Positions 8,759 through 18,247 of a stretch of 20,180 nt of DNA are shown here, one piece after another; positions within the stretch are counted from its first letter, which is position 1, and every line of letters begins with the position of its first letter. The position numbers and the translations under genes are program-made. Source of the stretch: Fragilariopsis cylindrus CCMP1102. Its lineage: Eukaryota; Bacillariophyta; Bacillariophyceae; Bacillariales; Bacillariaceae. The stretch spans positions 1 to 20,180 of the forward strand of contig FMBT01000126.1 of assembly GCA_900095095.1 (NCBI GenBank). Direction: 5' to 3'. The notes beneath the pieces are model-generated. The model made no database searches, had not been told where the DNA came from, and was given only the letters and a program-made list of their open reading frames with translations.

Positions 8759-9251
8759 CTTGGTCTAGTTGTTCTCTTTAGAAATATTTGGACGACCCAC
8801 AACTTTTTTTAATTGTGCTACAAGGATCGGAAGGCGCTTCGACGCTGTTTCTTTATCTTTTGCATTCGATTTTTTACCGTGTAAACAAGAAGGCGCGAAG
8901 AACGAGTTATTGGAATATTGAATCGAATGAATCGAATTGAATCAGTAATTATAATTCATTCGTGGAAGTCTGCGCCATTAAGGATAGAGCTTTTTTGCTA
9001 CACAGAGAATGTCTTGCGATACAGTACTATGATTGGCCGCATGGTGAATAGCTCAGAATTTAGAAGGCAGATCGGATCCACTCAGAGCTTTGCGTGTGAC
9101 ACGTGAAGTAATTCTGAATCACAAAAATACTGTCGAAATATAAATGCCAATTAACAAATTCGTTTCTCGATACTAGACATATTATCTTCTTATTATTATT
9201 ACCAAACAAAAAAACATTCATATACCAAATATACAATATAATCAATTTACA
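8759..9251. promoter_or_regulatory. Divergent promoter region between the cullin and plastid-protein genes
   Basis: 493 bp separate the two start codons. It contains GGCGCGAA at 8892-8899 (a partial E2F-like match), an array of TGAATCGAAT-type words at 8918-8945, and a CACGTG at 9100-9105. No coding sequence is convincing. The limits of each promoter cannot be set without transcript data. Confidence 0.45.
9100..9105. promoter_or_regulatory. G-box (CACGTG)
   Basis: CACGTG in the context TGACACGTGA, about 147 bp upstream of the ATG at 9252. The palindrome is a typical bHLH/bZIP target and would suit a nuclear gene for a plastid protein. The role is inferred from position and motif only. Confidence 0.3.
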
Positions 9252-11080
9252 ATGAAGCTTTCCAATTTAGGCTTGGCTGCATTTGCGGCATCTGCAGTTT
9301 CTGTTGCCCACTCCTTCTCCACAGCACCAGCATTTTCTCGTCATACACTAACAACGTCGTCATGGTCGTCGTCGTCGTCGAATTCTGCTCTGAACATTGC
9401 GCAATGGGGCAAGTCGGATACAGAGGATATGGCCACATCCGCCGATAATGCAATCCTGAAAAAAATATCCAATCCTATATTGAAGAACCTGATGGTATTG
9501 ATCCACGTGCGAAGTTAGAAGGTACGATTATGGTATCAGGTTATGTCAATGAAAAAGAACGAACCGATCAATATATCTTTGACTTAATAAATCATGAAGA
9601 TTCTGCATTTGAATTTAAAAAGATGTTGCATTTGTCAATGATGCTAAATTCGCTAAGAAACGTCTGTTGAGTCGTTCGTCAAGATATTCAGGTTTGTTAG
9701 ACAAGCTTGATTTTTCAGAGGCGGCATCGGAGGGGGCATTACCTACTGTCGACCAACTTGAGGGGATCAATTCATGGTTGGCATCCGTCGAATCGAAAGG
9801 CGACATGATTGAACAAATCAAGTCTATTGCTGCATTGGCTAAGGATGCATCCTCACTTGACAATCTTTCCGTCATGGTAACGAACGCTGCTGGGGATGCA
9901 CGTCCGCTGAAGATCGTGCAGCTGCCGTCCAGGCACTAAAAGACACCGGAAAGGAATACACCCTATTAGTAGTAGGAAAAATTGAAGATCGTGTGAAGGT
10001 AAATTCCATACAAATTCAGAGCTTTTGATTCCGAGATCGACGAAGATGCATCCTTGCCAGAAGACGCTGTCTTTTCAAGGGAAGAAGCTATGCGAATGGT
10101 CACTGAAACCTTACAATTGGATTCGGGTGCGAATAAGGCATTAACATTTTCAGAAGTTACTGATAGCAATACAACTGAAGCAAAGCTTATCAAAGGATTA
10201 CGTGAGGCAGGATACGCCCGGTGTCAGGAAATCGATCACATGCTTCGCAACGGAACTGAAGTGAGTATTTTTTAAAATTTTATTTCGTCCTTCTAAAATC
10301 ATTATCGTCGTCATCAAATTAAATTGTCCTGTCCAATCTAATATTTTTCTATAATCTTACCCCAACGTTGAATTTTACTTTTGTTCCGAAAAAATAAAAT
10401 TACGCTACCAGAATTATCAAAAGGCTTTGGACGAATTCCTTGAAAAGAACCCTAACATGGCAGAGGGTGTCTACGCGACTGTAAGTTATTTTACAAAAAA
10501 AAATCGGCGGGAAGGATTATACATTTCATACAGTGTAATTGTAAACTCTTGACATGTGATGCATCCACTCACCATATTTTTTCATCTTTTCTTTGGACAT
10601 CATTGTTTTCGCAAATTCAGGAGGCCTGGTGGGAGGCACCGGCATTTTTGAAACAAGTTGAAGATGCTAGAAATAATTACAGTCCAGGTGGTGGTCCCTT
10701 GATGATGATGATGACGAGGAAGAAGTAAAGGACGAACGAACGTTGGAAATCGAAAAGATCGGTACTGAGTGGGCCAAAAGAGAATATTTTTCTCAATCCA
10801 TGGCTGGAACGGTCGATGAGGAAATGACGGAAGAGGCATTCATCGAATCAGTGTGGGAACGTGCCCTTTTCGAAGGCGATTTGAAGTTCCGTCAGTCTGC
10901 GGGAGAAGAAGCCGACGTCGAAGCAGAGTTATTAGATTTCAAGGCTCAACAAGAACGTAAGCAGCAACGATGCTGAAACAGGCCAAGAAAGAATTGCAAG
11001 ATGTTCTTGATGAAGAAGATTTAGGCAAGGTGTACGAAGAAGGCGACTTGGACGATCAAGAAGACGACGACGAAGAGTAA
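9252..11080 (+). CDS. Unrecognised, probably plastid-targeted acidic protein with multiple apparent frame shifts
   Basis: Exons 9252-10260, 10412-10480 and 10621-11080; the introns (151 and 140 nt) have GTGAGT/CAG and GTAAGT/CAG sites and are phase 0. About 514 residues. It begins MKLSNLGLAAFAASAVSVAH then SFSTAPAF: a signal peptide followed by Phe, resembling the diatom ASAF plastid-import motif, then a Ser/Thr-rich transit-like stretch. The mature part is mostly charged helix with a possible strand segment (EYTLLVVGKIEDRV) and a very acidic tail ending DDQEDDDEE. No known domain was recognised. The frame changes by -1 near 9452, 9622, 9900, 10701 and 10970, and needs two -1 or one +1 change between 9999 and 10026. 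Between shifts the frames are open and compositionally coherent, and the total becomes divisible by three only with these changes. It could be a real gene with assembly errors, a codon-sharing gene, or a very young pseudogene. Confidence 0.75.
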
Positions 11081-11438
11081 ATGATTCTACAATAATTACT
11101 AATGAAATGACAGCAAACTTTTAGTGTTATTACATTGCATCTCGAGTATAAACTACAATAAATATCTTGATAAATAAAATTAAATGAATATGTATGTAAT
11201 TTCTTTTGTTAGTTGGTTGATCAATAAAAAAATAAAACAGCATTAATTTATTTTTCTCATTCGCGTTTCGATTTTTAGTTGCGGTTCTTTCTTCATGAAA
11301 ATATGCAATGAGTCAGGCCCAGATTCCGTTGTCATTGTATAATGAACCAACTTATAACTTCGTGGGCGACATATAAGTCAGCGCTGTTTAAAGATATATA
11401 TTTCCTGTTGAATATTAGCAGATAGTATCATAGATCTG
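11081..11438. other. Convergent intergenic spacer with poly(A)-signal-like hexamers
   Basis: 358 bp between the stop at 11080 (plus) and the HMG gene stop at 11439 (minus). AATAAA occurs at 11157-11162 and 11173-11178, 80-100 nt after the plus-strand stop, and could direct polyadenylation. Nothing else was seen. Confidence 0.4.
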
Positions 11439-13378
11439 TTAGATTGCAAAACCATCACTATTCGGGCTACGTCCAGGACTGCCAATATTCCCATCGTCAA
11501 TTGAGTTTCCCGTAGCCGTATTCATTCCGGTCTCAGATACAAATTGATTACTTCTTGTATCCTGTGTCTGCTGTTGCATCCCCTCCTGTGATGCATCATT
11601 CTGCACCCCCGCCAACGAGGCAAGTTGGGAAAGATTAGGTTGCTGATCCATCGCTGGTAGAGATATGATAGACTGCGTGTGAGATTATATGAAAGACGTT
11701 TTATTGTGTGGTACACTTTTTTTCTTTCACGAACGAAGCAAATTCGACAATAACAACAACAACAATGGCATATAATAGCAATATATCAACTTACGTATAG
11801 ATCCGGAATATTGCTGATATGGATTATTTGAAGCTCCACGAAGCTGAGCCATTATCATTGAGTTTCCAACTAGAGGATTATAGTTGTACTGGTTGTACGG
11901 AAAGCCCATGTCAATCTGTCCAAAACTCGTAGCAGCAGTTCCTGGTAAAGTGTTTGTACCGTTCACTCCAAACAAAGCACCATATCCATTACTATTGCTG
12001 TTGTTAGCAATAGATGGATCCCCCATAATATTCTCTCCCAGATGTTGCTGAGGTCCACCACGAACTCCACGCAGGGCCAATGCGGCCATCATTTCGTCTG
12101 TCATGTTCGGATTGCCGTCCATCCCCGGGACGCTACCCAGACCAAGGAGATGGTCGTCGACACTGGCGTCGTTATCGATCATAGCATGGTGATGCGAGCT
12201 GGAAGAGAAATCAATTTCTCCATCTGGTATGGTTAGTTTTTCCTTTTTCTTCCTGGATTTACCCCCAACCGCAATCGATGATCGGTCCATATCACCAAAT
12301 ACATTGAGAGCGCTCATAACCTTCTTTCGTCCGTCATTATTCTTCCGCCATTCCTGCATTCTTATCCTGTAGCCGTCCCATCGTACTTTTTCTTCGTCCT
12401 TGAGATTTTTTCGTATGTCGTCTGGTACCTCCTTCCACATCCCACTTAAAATCTTGCTTATTTCTCCATTTGAACAATCCGGATTTTCTCCTTTGACTTT
12501 GCCACGGAGCTTGTTTGCGTATGATAGATATGCCGACATGGGACGTTTGGGTGCATCTGGATCTTTCTTCCTCTTGGTAGTAACAGACATGCCAGGTGGA
12601 GGTACGTAGTTTTTCTTTTCGATATTGTATCGTTCCTTGTCTTCTTGTGCCATTGCTTCGAATCTCTCTCGTTCCGTCGTTTCTAATGCTCTCCATGCCT
12701 GTGATACCAACGATGTAATATTTGTAGCCTATATAGCGATGACGACAGCGAATGAATCGATTAACAATCATTAGGAAAGTTATAAAAGAAGATGCATAGG
12801 AACAAAGTAAAATCACATCATAAACATTGAAATCAATACCATTAATGTTCGAAATCTTACCTTGTTGGGTTCTGATTCCCCTCCACTTGCTAATCTTGCC
12901 TTGATTTCTTTATGTTTCTCCATGGAAAAAAAGATAAATGAGCTATATATACGGTAAATAGGAACATCGTCGAAGACACAAAAATTAATGAATGGATAAA
13001 CGACACAACATAGAGAGAGTAGGGTAGAGTAGAGTAGAGTAGAGTAGTTAGCAATGTAATTTCCATGATATTTCCGTGTTCAGTGTTGCGTAGACACAAT
13101 GTATTGTATCGGTATATACTGTAAATCACAAGTACGTACCTCTTGAAACGTTTTGGTGCGTCCGGTGGTTTTTTCGTTACATTGCTTCTTCTTTTCTTTC
13201 TTGGTTTTTTCTTCTTTTCAGCATCGAAGGTTGGCAGGGGGGTTGACATCATCATCGTTGCTGTACCTGTACCGTTAGTACCATTCGTTGTTGTGAATCT
13301 ATTGTCCAGTATGAGAGGATCGAAGTTATCTACTATACTGTCGTCGGCATCAGTATGATGATTATTGATCCCTGACAT
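11439..13378 (-). CDS. Tandem HMG-box chromatin/DNA-binding protein
   Basis: Exons on the minus strand: 13378-13140, 12942-12861, 12728-11795 and 11653-11439 (introns 197, 132 and 141 nt; donors GTACGT, GTAAGA and GTAAGT). The joined frame is intact, 489 residues. A basic cluster KKKKPRKKRR at about 55-64 is a likely nuclear signal. HMG box A at about 72-151 spans three exons (DAPKRFKSSFIFFSMEKHKE, then AWRALETTERERFEAMAQED). Box B at about 164-237 starts DPDAPKRPMSAYLSYANKLR and has MWKEVPDD. Pro, aromatic and Trp positions of the fold are present in both boxes. HMG boxes bind the minor groove and bend DNA; two boxes suggest an architectural chromatin protein. The remaining ~250 residues are Asn/Gly/Met/Gln-rich and disordered. 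The start at 13378 is the only ATG giving the basic region and exon phase. Confidence 0.88.
13025..13044 (+). repeat. (TAGAG)4 pentanucleotide repeat in an HMG intron
   Basis: Four perfect TAGAG units, flanked by related imperfect units, in the first intron of the HMG-box gene. Confidence 0.85.
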
Positions 13379-13941
13379 TTTAGTTCCTATCTTTCCTATT
13401 CGCTATTCTTTGTTTTTGCTATTACAGTCGGCACAGGAAAGAGAGTCGATGATGGATGATGGGATGATATACGAAATTGATTCGATTCGTCGATTCGTTT
13501 TCAGTGTTACAATGATTCAATTCGAAAATTTATTCGAAATAAGATGAGGGAAGTGATTTATATGTGAGATGAGGTATTGTTAAGTGTTGAAGGCTACTGT
13601 ACACCACTACTTTAGTGCTGTATTGAGTCGAGAAGGTAAATGGAAGCAACTACACCCAATTAATTGTACTGTACCCTTTTTTTAATAATTCTTCGTACGT
13701 TCGTAACATTCTATGGCGATGGCTTGAGAGGCGTCCTCGTGTACGGAGAGTAGTGGATGCTTCCGGAACGCGTCGTACGTAGGAAGGACATTGGGCGCGA
13801 CGCAAATTCAAAATACCAAGGAAAGGGTATAACGCGGAATGAAAAAACACAAGACTTCTCGATAGATTTTTTTCTTTATAAAAAATATAACATGACACAA
13901 TTATTGACGATGTACCTTAAAACTCTTCTCTTCTCTTCACT

Positions 13942-13960
13942 CTACACTACACTACACTAC
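13942..13960 (+). repeat. (CTACA)n pentanucleotide repeat
   Basis: Three CTACA units plus a partial fourth, in the leader region of the 7TM gene. Confidence 0.8.
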
Positions 13961-14029
13961 AAGTACTGTACTACTAGAATTCTAGAAGTACCATCGAAAT
14001 CAAATCTATTTATCGACATCAATCATAGC

Positions 14030-14083
14030 CGACGAAGACGAATTAAACCGAACAGTCGACGAAGACGAGTTAGACCGAACAGA
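14030..14083 (+). repeat. 27-bp direct tandem duplication
   Basis: Two adjacent 27-nt units (14030-14056 and 14057-14083) begin CGACGAAGACGA and differ at three positions. They end 19 bp before the ATG at 14103. Confidence 0.9.
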
Positions 14084-14102
14084 GGTCGATAGGACGTGAA
14101 AT

Positions 14103-15557
14103 ATGATGAACAGCATAATGTCAAACATAATATATTGGTGGATCGAAATCGGCGAAGATCACAATCAGAATCGCAACCTAAATGAAGTAATTCAGAAGAA
14201 TGATAATGATGCTTCTTCTTCACAACTCACAAGGGAACAACAGGGTCTATTAAATTTTGATGAGATTGTCGCCCTTTGGTGTTTCATCCTTGTTGTTTGG
14301 TATGGATTTTTTAGATTTCGGAATTGGAAAATAAGTAGAAAAAGGAGAAGGACAACGATGTCAACGACAACAACAACAACTACAACGAGCATAAATAATG
14401 ATACAGATTATGATGATATTCAATACGGATTCTCCCCTATCCATTGGTTGATCGTATCGATTGCGATTATGGGACTTGCCAATTTTTTGTTTTCGGTCAG
14501 ACTATTACAAGTTATGGGACATCGTTCGTCTACCGGTATCGGAGGTGGTGTGTTAAAACTTTCCTATGTCAGTGAGTACCAACCAGAAGTAGTCTACAGT
14601 ACGCGTGGCGACACATCGTACATGATAGAAGATGAATATCATAGTTATGTTGTGTACTGTTTTCTTCTCATCGAATATCACAGCAACAGACTAAATATTT
14701 TTCCTACCTTTTGTTGTTGTTGCTTCTATGATTATTTTACATTTTTTCCAGACATGTTTCTAGCTTGTCTCCGCCATCCTTGTACACTAAGTTTGGGCGT
14801 TCTAGCTCCTAAGATTGCATTTGGATCCGATCGATATTACTACTTCCCTTCCAATGACTACGCCGTTGGAGGAGAAAGTATCAAAAGCACTGCGATGTGT
14901 CTAGCTGCACTTTCATGTGCTCAAGTTATTGTACGGTTAACAGATAACCTAATGATACTTTTCAGATACAGATCTGTCAAAGAATCGGTAGATTTCTTCG
15001 AGTATGTATTGGATGCAATTTTCCTTGTTTGGATGACCAACACACTATACAGAACAACCATTGAAATAAGCCGTGACGGTTATCACGGCCATAGTGCTGG
15101 TGGTGGTCTTATTGGTCAAAATCGATGGCTAGCGTGGTGGAAATCACCGACCCTACTTTTCTTTTGGATATTGTACACGATATTCGTAACTGTTTCAACT
15201 GTACTCGTTTTGATGGGAATGTTATCATTTTTTGGTGTATCGTCGTTCGGTACTGAGCATTTCATGTATGCTGATTACAAGGTACATGCCATCAACGACT
15301 TATTGCTGCTATCTGGAATTGCTATCGTTTTACGGCCCAAACCAATCGGACATTCTGAAATATTTGATTCACACGTTAATAATGATGATGAAGAAGGAAG
15401 AGATAGTACTGATATCGATTATTCACTACTCCTTGCGGAGAGCGAGGATAGTAATCTAGACTACAATAACAACGAGGAAGGAGGGGAAGAAATCGCTTTT
15501 GAAATGACCTCCACCACTGCAACTTCTAGTATGAATGAAACTATCGGGACTATATGA
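14103..15557 (+). CDS. Seven-transmembrane protein, GOST / lung-7TM (GPR107)-like
   Basis: The open frame is 484 residues, or about 424 once a probable 180-nt intron (14572-14751) is removed. Hydrophobic spans are seen at about 54-73 (FDEIVALWCFILVVWYGFF), 111-134 (IHWLIVSIAIMGLANFLFSV), then LACLRHPCTLSLGVLAP, AMCLAALSCAQVIVRL, FFEYVLDAIFLVWMTNTLY, LLFFWILYTIFVTVSTVLVL and INDLLLLSGIAIVLRPKP. The order and the details recall the C-terminal membrane half of GPR107-type proteins: IHWL in TM2, a D-containing TM5 followed by a helix and a Gly, RP after the last span, and an acidic tail. Those proteins sit in the Golgi or surface and usually carry a large N-terminal luminal domain, which is absent here. 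An in-frame stop (14097-14099) precedes the ATG, so any such domain would need an upstream exon. The membrane topology is sure; the family is tentative. Confidence 0.7.
   Translation: MMNSIMSNIIYWWIEIGEDHNQNRNLNEVIQKNDNDASSSQLTREQQGLLNFDEIVALWCFILVVWYGFFRFRNWKISRKRRRTTMSTTTTTTTTSINNDTDYDDIQYGFSPIHWLIVSIAIMGLANFLFSVRLLQVMGHRSSTGIGGGVLKLSYVSEYQPEVVYSTRGDTSYMIEDEYHSYVVYCFLLIEYHSNRLNIFPTFCCCCFYDYFTFFPDMFLACLRHPCTLSLGVLAPKIAFGSDRYYYFPSNDYAVGGESIKSTAMCLAALSCAQVIVRLTDNLMILFRYRSVKESVDFFEYVLDAIFLVWMTNTLYRTTIEISRDGYHGHSAGGGLIGQNRWLAWWKSPTLLFFWILYTIFVTVSTVLVLMGMLSFFGVSSFGTEHFMYADYKVHAINDLLLLSGIAIVLRPKPIGHSEIFDSHVNNDDEEGRDSTDIDYSLLLAESEDSNLDYNNNEEGGEEIAFEMTSTTATSSMNETIGTI
14572..14751 (+). other. Probable 180-nt in-frame intron of the 7TM gene
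   Basis: Donor CA/GTGAGTACC at 14572 and a pyrimidine-rich acceptor ATTTTTTCCAG ending at 14751. The length is a multiple of three and has no stop, so the frame stays open through it. The intervening 60 residues are unlike the rest (runs of Cys and Phe from T-rich DNA), and splicing joins KLSYV to NMFLACLRH. Confidence 0.65.
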
Positions 15558-16208
15558 TATGGTACATTATTTGATTGTGCAAACGTTATCTTTGGAGCAT
15601 CCAAAAATAATTGTCCATGAATAATGAAACCGTCAAATATGGATTGATATGGTACAGTTTCCAAATGAATAGCAATCGTATATGTGTATATATTTATATA
15701 TATATTTATAACTTGTTGCTCGTTCAATCTGCACCTATCATATGGTAGTAGTTTTGGCACCATTGTGTTGTTCACGGAACATCGTGCTTTAGTTGCCCCC
15801 TTACGATCCTGAATTAATTGAACATACAGCAGATGAGGATAGTAATCTATATTGTCAAAATATAATATTTGATCCACAATTTCTGACAGGTGCTTTCGCT
15901 TGGCACGACGACCATTAATTGGGATGATGCATTCCCTCCGCAACTTTTCAAGGAAATTTAGAGGACAAGATAGCAAAATCTCATATTTTTATCTTTTGAA
16001 GAGTTCTTAGTTACTGTAAATAGAAAACACATTCATTATGATGCGAAGAACTAACACGGTAATATACTGTATTAAATATAATTAACATCGCATATATAGT
16101 ATTACTATATAATATGCTAATTAAAAGAAAATACAGTTGATAGATCTATAATGTGTTTATCTAAAATGTTACATAATGATCACAGAGATAAATAGGAAAA
16201 AGATATTA
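15558..16208. other. Convergent intergenic spacer
   Basis: About 650 bp between the 7TM stop and the SNARE stop. It has a TA-rich microsatellite at 15679-15711. A 171-codon minus-strand frame (15461-15976) lacks an ATG at its beginning and overlaps the 7TM gene; I do not call it. Confidence 0.45.
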
Positions 16209-17107
16209 TCATTCTCGTCCTCGCAATAGCATTCGTCGAGTTGCAACCGGATCGGCTGGAGCATCAGCATTCCCTTCTCCTCCTCTTCCCTTGAATATGG
16301 CCCAAACGACGACACCGACAAACAATAGAACATTCAGAACGGCAAAGCACTGTATGAATTTATCTGATGCCATTCGCTTCCCGAATTGTTTCACTAGTGC
16401 TTCAGCTCTAGCTAGATTATCTCCCATCCGATCTGCTTCCTTGTCAATGTTTTGAAGGACATCTCGTTGACGTTGTAGCTCTTCCAACGTCGCAACGCCG
16501 ACCTCCTTCGTTTGTGCTATCATAGCTTTTGTGTTTCCAAGCGCGTCCTGTGTCTTATCTTGCACTGTCGAAGCCTCATTCAACATATTATTCCCGGCCA
16601 TTGTTGGATCTTGTTCGCCGTCCGGTCCACTAGCACCACCTGAAATGAAAAGTTCACCACGATGTTCCTCTGCCTGTAGGGCCTTTAGGTCGGCCTTCAG
16701 TGTTCGAAGTTCATTTTCCATATTTTTGAGACGTTTCGAATACTTACTGCGCTGATTCGTGTCTTGAACTAACCGAATTTCCATTTTAAAGGACCGTTTC
16801 GTTCCAGTGGCACTACGCATTTTATCATCCGCTTCTTCCAACGCCGACGCCTTATCAACTGGATCAGACAATGATTGGATGCCATCAAGAATGTGTTCAA
16901 TATGTTCGATTTCTTCCGTCAGGGTATCTTCCCAGTATTGAATATCAGCCTATTCATTAAACGAGAAAACGAGAAGAGATACAGTACGATATAAGGAATT
17001 TGTTAGACGATTAACTCCTGAAAATTCATTACTTAAATACCGTTTGCAGTCCATAACGTAAGAATAAGTCGGATCATGCCGTGCATTTTATTGATCATCC
17101 TTACCAT
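16209..17107 (-). CDS. NPSN-like Qb-SNARE with an ATG-only first exon
   Basis: Exons on the minus strand: 17107-17105 (the ATG alone) and 16949-16209; the intron is 155 nt with ATG/GTAAGG and ATAG acceptor, phase 0. 247 residues. The product begins M-ADIQYWEDTLTEEIEHIEH. Residues up to about 110 are helical and coiled-coil (Vti1-type N-terminal domain). The SNARE motif covers about 145-205 (TKEVGVATLEELQRQRDVLQ through ALVKQFGKRMASDKFIQC), followed by one C-terminal anchor, FAVLNVLLFVGVVVWAIF. The ELF sequence before the Gly-rich linker, the LVKxxGKxxASDK junction and the tail ending RRMLLRGRE match plant novel SNARE (NPSN11-type) proteins better than Vti1. NPSN proteins act in membrane fusion at the plasma membrane and cell plate. 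An internal start without the short exon is possible, but the splice sites and the N-terminal sequence favour this model. Confidence 0.82.
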
Positions 17108-18247
17108 TTTTGTAGATTTTTAGCGTTTTTGTTTGTTTGTTTGTTATCTTATTGGATATTAGATGGCTAGTAATAGCGTTAGAGTTAGCAAATTCGAACG
17201 TTAATTATTTGCTTCGCTTTGATTTTGGTACAATCGGGAAAGATGTTGTTTGTTGATTCCTTTTTTTTCCATTAACTTGTTGATTTGATTCAGTTGAGTT
17301 TTTTTGATTTGCTTGTGTTGTGTTTTTGTGTTGTTGCTACTCTTCGATTTCTCATTTCTTTACGTGTATTACGTAGTATTACACACTTATGGAGTATGGA
17401 GTCACTAATGTCTGGGGTAGAAGGGAATTTAACATCATACCAAGGTATTTAATTAATAATTTTAATATTTGCTTTTATTTGATGCTGAGCTACAACATAT
17501 ACAAACTGCACGGTCAAGCATATAACTTCCTAGTATTTGAGTACATCCAATGATTAAAGGTTAAAGTACTAACCGGCCTAGGACAAGAAGTTTGTGGTCA
17601 GAAAATTTGAATCTATTATTCAGTAGCAATTAATTGTTTCCCTTTCATAGATAAAACTAGCACTACATCATAATCTGTTGCTGTTCTCAAATGAAATCCA
17701 CACACAAGTACTATGTGAGTTTTAAATTGCCACAGCTGACATCACTTATCAAATACGGGCATGTTGTTCAGTATGTGTTCTCATTGAGCATGCTAATTCG
17801 TACTACATATATATGGAAGAAGACATTTTTTCCTGAATTGATGTGTCAGAATTGTATTTTTCAAAACACCAAAAAGCTTCTGGAATTATTGTATATATTT
17901 TGTTGTATTATTCATAACTTTTGATTCGCACTAAATAGTAACCATTTATGACGTGTGTTCTATAAAAATATCGAGATCTGTGACTTATTTGTTACAAATA
18001 ATCCTGTGCAGATTTTCAATTTTTTGCAGCTGTTTTAATACTTTAAGTGCAAGACCTCGATGAAGATTTTCCACTGATGTTGTTAAATAATCTTTCATGT
18101 GAAGCCATCTTACTACTAAGTTTCGGAAACTAAATACATGCATTATTGCTAATTTCTGCGTCTAGTAAAGAAATAAAATCGTATCATAATAGATGAAAAC
18201 CAAATATAAGAGCGAGCTTTATATGTATTATATGTATATTATGAATC
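17108..18247. other. Intergenic stretch with no convincing gene
   Basis: 1.1 kb between the SNARE start and the P-protein stop. A GTTT microsatellite (17131-17145) would be CAAA repeats in the SNARE 5' leader. A 77-codon plus-strand frame at 17691-17924 is hydrophobic, AT-rich and unrecognised. No RNA gene was seen. Confidence 0.5.

Larger units (their letters stand above)
13379..14102. promoter_or_regulatory. Divergent promoter region between the HMG and 7TM genes
   Basis: 724 bp between opposite start codons. GATTCGATT-type words occur at 13477-13497 and TTCGAA words at 13514-13538, like those upstream of the cullin gene. A TATA-like run TATAAAAAATATA is at 13877-13889 on the plus strand. 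A CTACA repeat (13942-13960) and a 27-nt tandem pair (14030-14083) precede the 7TM start. A frame at 13757-14092 has no recognisable content. A missing upstream exon of the 7TM gene could lie here. Confidence 0.4.

Noticed and set aside
9999-10019. 21-nt GT…AG segment as a miniature intron
   Set aside because: Removal keeps the frame that runs into TGA at 10026, and the length is far below the other introns (132-333 nt).
15461-15976. 171-codon minus-strand frame overlapping the 3' end of the 7TM gene
   Set aside because: It has no ATG at its beginning, an upstream in-frame stop, no recognised motif, and a low-complexity Ile/Tyr stretch from a TA repeat.
17691-17924. 77-codon plus-strand frame
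   Set aside because: AT-rich, hydrophobic composition with no family likeness; expected by chance in 1.1 kb of AT-rich spacer.
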